DNA of 64,000 bases from Bactericera cockerelli (lineage: Eukaryota; Arthropoda; Insecta; Hemiptera; Triozidae), in assembly GCA_024516035.1 (NCBI GenBank), contig CM044959.1, positions 13,161,902-13,225,901 of the forward strand. Direction: 5' to 3'. The translations under genes were made by a program, and so were the position numbers. Shown piece after piece: positions 63,066-64,000 of the stretch. The number at the start of each line of letters is the position of its first letter. Position 1 is the first letter of the stretch. Below the pieces are notes generated by a model. The model ran no database searches and had not been told where the DNA came from. It saw only the letters and a program-made list of their open reading frames with translations.

Positions 63066-63904
63066 AATAGTAATATACAATATTTCATTTTTTTCCCTCC
63101 ATTTAAGAATACAAAAAAAATTTAAACGAACAAAATAAATTTTAATCTATACCATTCAAAAAATTTACACCCTTGCATGCGCTCTTTATTCATCCCAATA
63201 ATAGACTGAACCCATTTTGAAAAAGCATTCCTGTAAACGCAGCACAGTTCACCTGAAAAAAAAGTTCCCACACAAAATTTGCACCATTTGATTTTACCTT
63301 ATTAAAATTAGTTTATTAGAAGAAAAAGCATGCTCGTTTTGATGGCGTGAATGTTAGTGAAGCCAGCTGATGAAGACGACAGCGCTCCTGATTTTGAAAC
63401 CTTTTGGTTGTTGGTTCTCTTCTTGATCCGTGGATTTTTTTTCGACTGATAGGTTTGTACTTGTTTCTAGATTGGTAGACTGTGGATGATACTATTATTA
63501 CCTATGACCTCAGTCGTTTAATAAACTAAACACAATCATGTTATTGAAACATAAACCTGATGAATGACAGATGGGTTAAAAAAAAAAAAACCTTCCCTAC
63601 TGAAAATTAGTAAAATAAAGCGCCTGTTTTATGCTATTAAAAACCCCATTATGTTATTACATACCTATTTACATAGTGTTTAATAATAATAACTTGTTAG
63701 AGTTTTAGTAGCTTATAGTATTAAATATGTCAATATTTATTTTATAGATAACAGATGTAAAAAGTTATTAGTAAGATAGTTCATAGTTACCAGCAGAAAC
63801 CCCTCACCAGTAAAAAAGCCAAAATGTTTAGAGTTTGTTACAGTGAAGAAAGACCAAGCACCGAAAATCCCAGCATTCAGGCGAAGGAAAAGGAATAGTC
63901 TTAC
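63066..63904. other. Non-coding stretch, nothing recognised
   Basis: AT-rich. No feature supported beyond short A runs. Confidence 0.35.
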
Positions 63905-64000
63905 CCTGAGCGTCTGCTTATGACTCTAAAGGGCCACCAGTTCCTCCTCGGACAGGAAGATGAGGCCCTCGGATTTGAAAAAAACGCTGCCCCAGCTCCG
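63905..64000 (-). CDS. Exon candidate at the window edge, unidentified
   Basis: The minus-strand frame from 64000 reads SWGSVFFKSEGLIFLSEEEL with GC-rich codons unlike the surrounding AT-rich DNA. It ends at a CTCAGG|GTAAGA-type donor (gt at 63904-63903). The frame hits TAG just before SHKQTLR; one base change or an indel would remove it. The F-x-S-E-G-x-I-x-L-S-x-E-E pattern recalls a TSEN54-like segment, but only weakly. Confidence 0.3.

Noticed and set aside
63905..64000. Firm assignment as tRNA-splicing endonuclease subunit 54
   Set aside because: Only a short S-E-G-L-I-x-L-S-x-E-E pattern agrees and the frame is broken; left unidentified.

Overview
The window is nuclear DNA from an animal, almost certainly an insect or close relative. 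It has intron-bearing genes with consensus GT-AG junctions, AT-rich introns, many tRNA- and 5S-rRNA-derived SINEs, and cut-and-paste transposons of mariner, pogo, piggyBac and Helitron type. A gene for motile-cilium (sperm-flagellum) assembly is present. The species cannot be fixed from the sequence alone. Gene identities rest on protein similarity recognised by eye; no database search was run.

Layout: (1) 1-15,651, minus strand: eleven exons covering about the first 708 codons of CCDC39, the coiled-coil axonemal ruler protein; the gene runs off the left edge. A tRNA-His-like gene and many repeats lie in its introns. (2) 16,442-17,419, plus: an intact single-exon nudC, head to head with CCDC39. 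(3) 19,008-31,498, minus: complete CCT8 (chaperonin TRiC/CCT theta subunit), 11 exons, 549 residues, tail to tail with nudC. Its introns hold a pogo-like element, a 1.7-kb foldback element, a LINE end, a Helitron and a stray copy of a CCDC39 exon/intron boundary. (4) 34,250-40,818, minus: complete Cdk7, 8 exons, 339 residues, with a decayed mariner in intron 6. (5) 42,327-55,273, plus: HSDL2, head to head with Cdk7. Its first four exons and its last exon are visible, but exons 3, 4 and the last carry single-base indels and the middle is lost. (6) About 45,540-55,010: not ordinary low-complexity DNA but a badly called consensus, because recognisable repeats sit inside it with neighbouring bases smeared into homopolymers. 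(7) 55,300-64,000: repeats (Penelope-like reverse transcriptase fragment, CA microsatellites, satellites of about 190 bp and 62 bp, a piggyBac-type MITE) and a few weak exon candidates near the right edge on the minus strand.

The genes are housekeeping or ciliary loci and do not form one pathway. The most unusual content is in the repeats and in sequence history: a CCDC39 splice-junction fragment inserted inside a SINE in CCT8; SINEs with either a 5S-rRNA or a tRNA head joined to the same tail; nested insertions datable from uninterrupted copies in the same window; a splice acceptor made of a minisatellite that may come from a LINE tail; and a sharp CpG-poor to CpG-rich step inside CCT8, echoed in CCDC39 and Cdk7, of the kind left by 5'-biased gene-body methylation.
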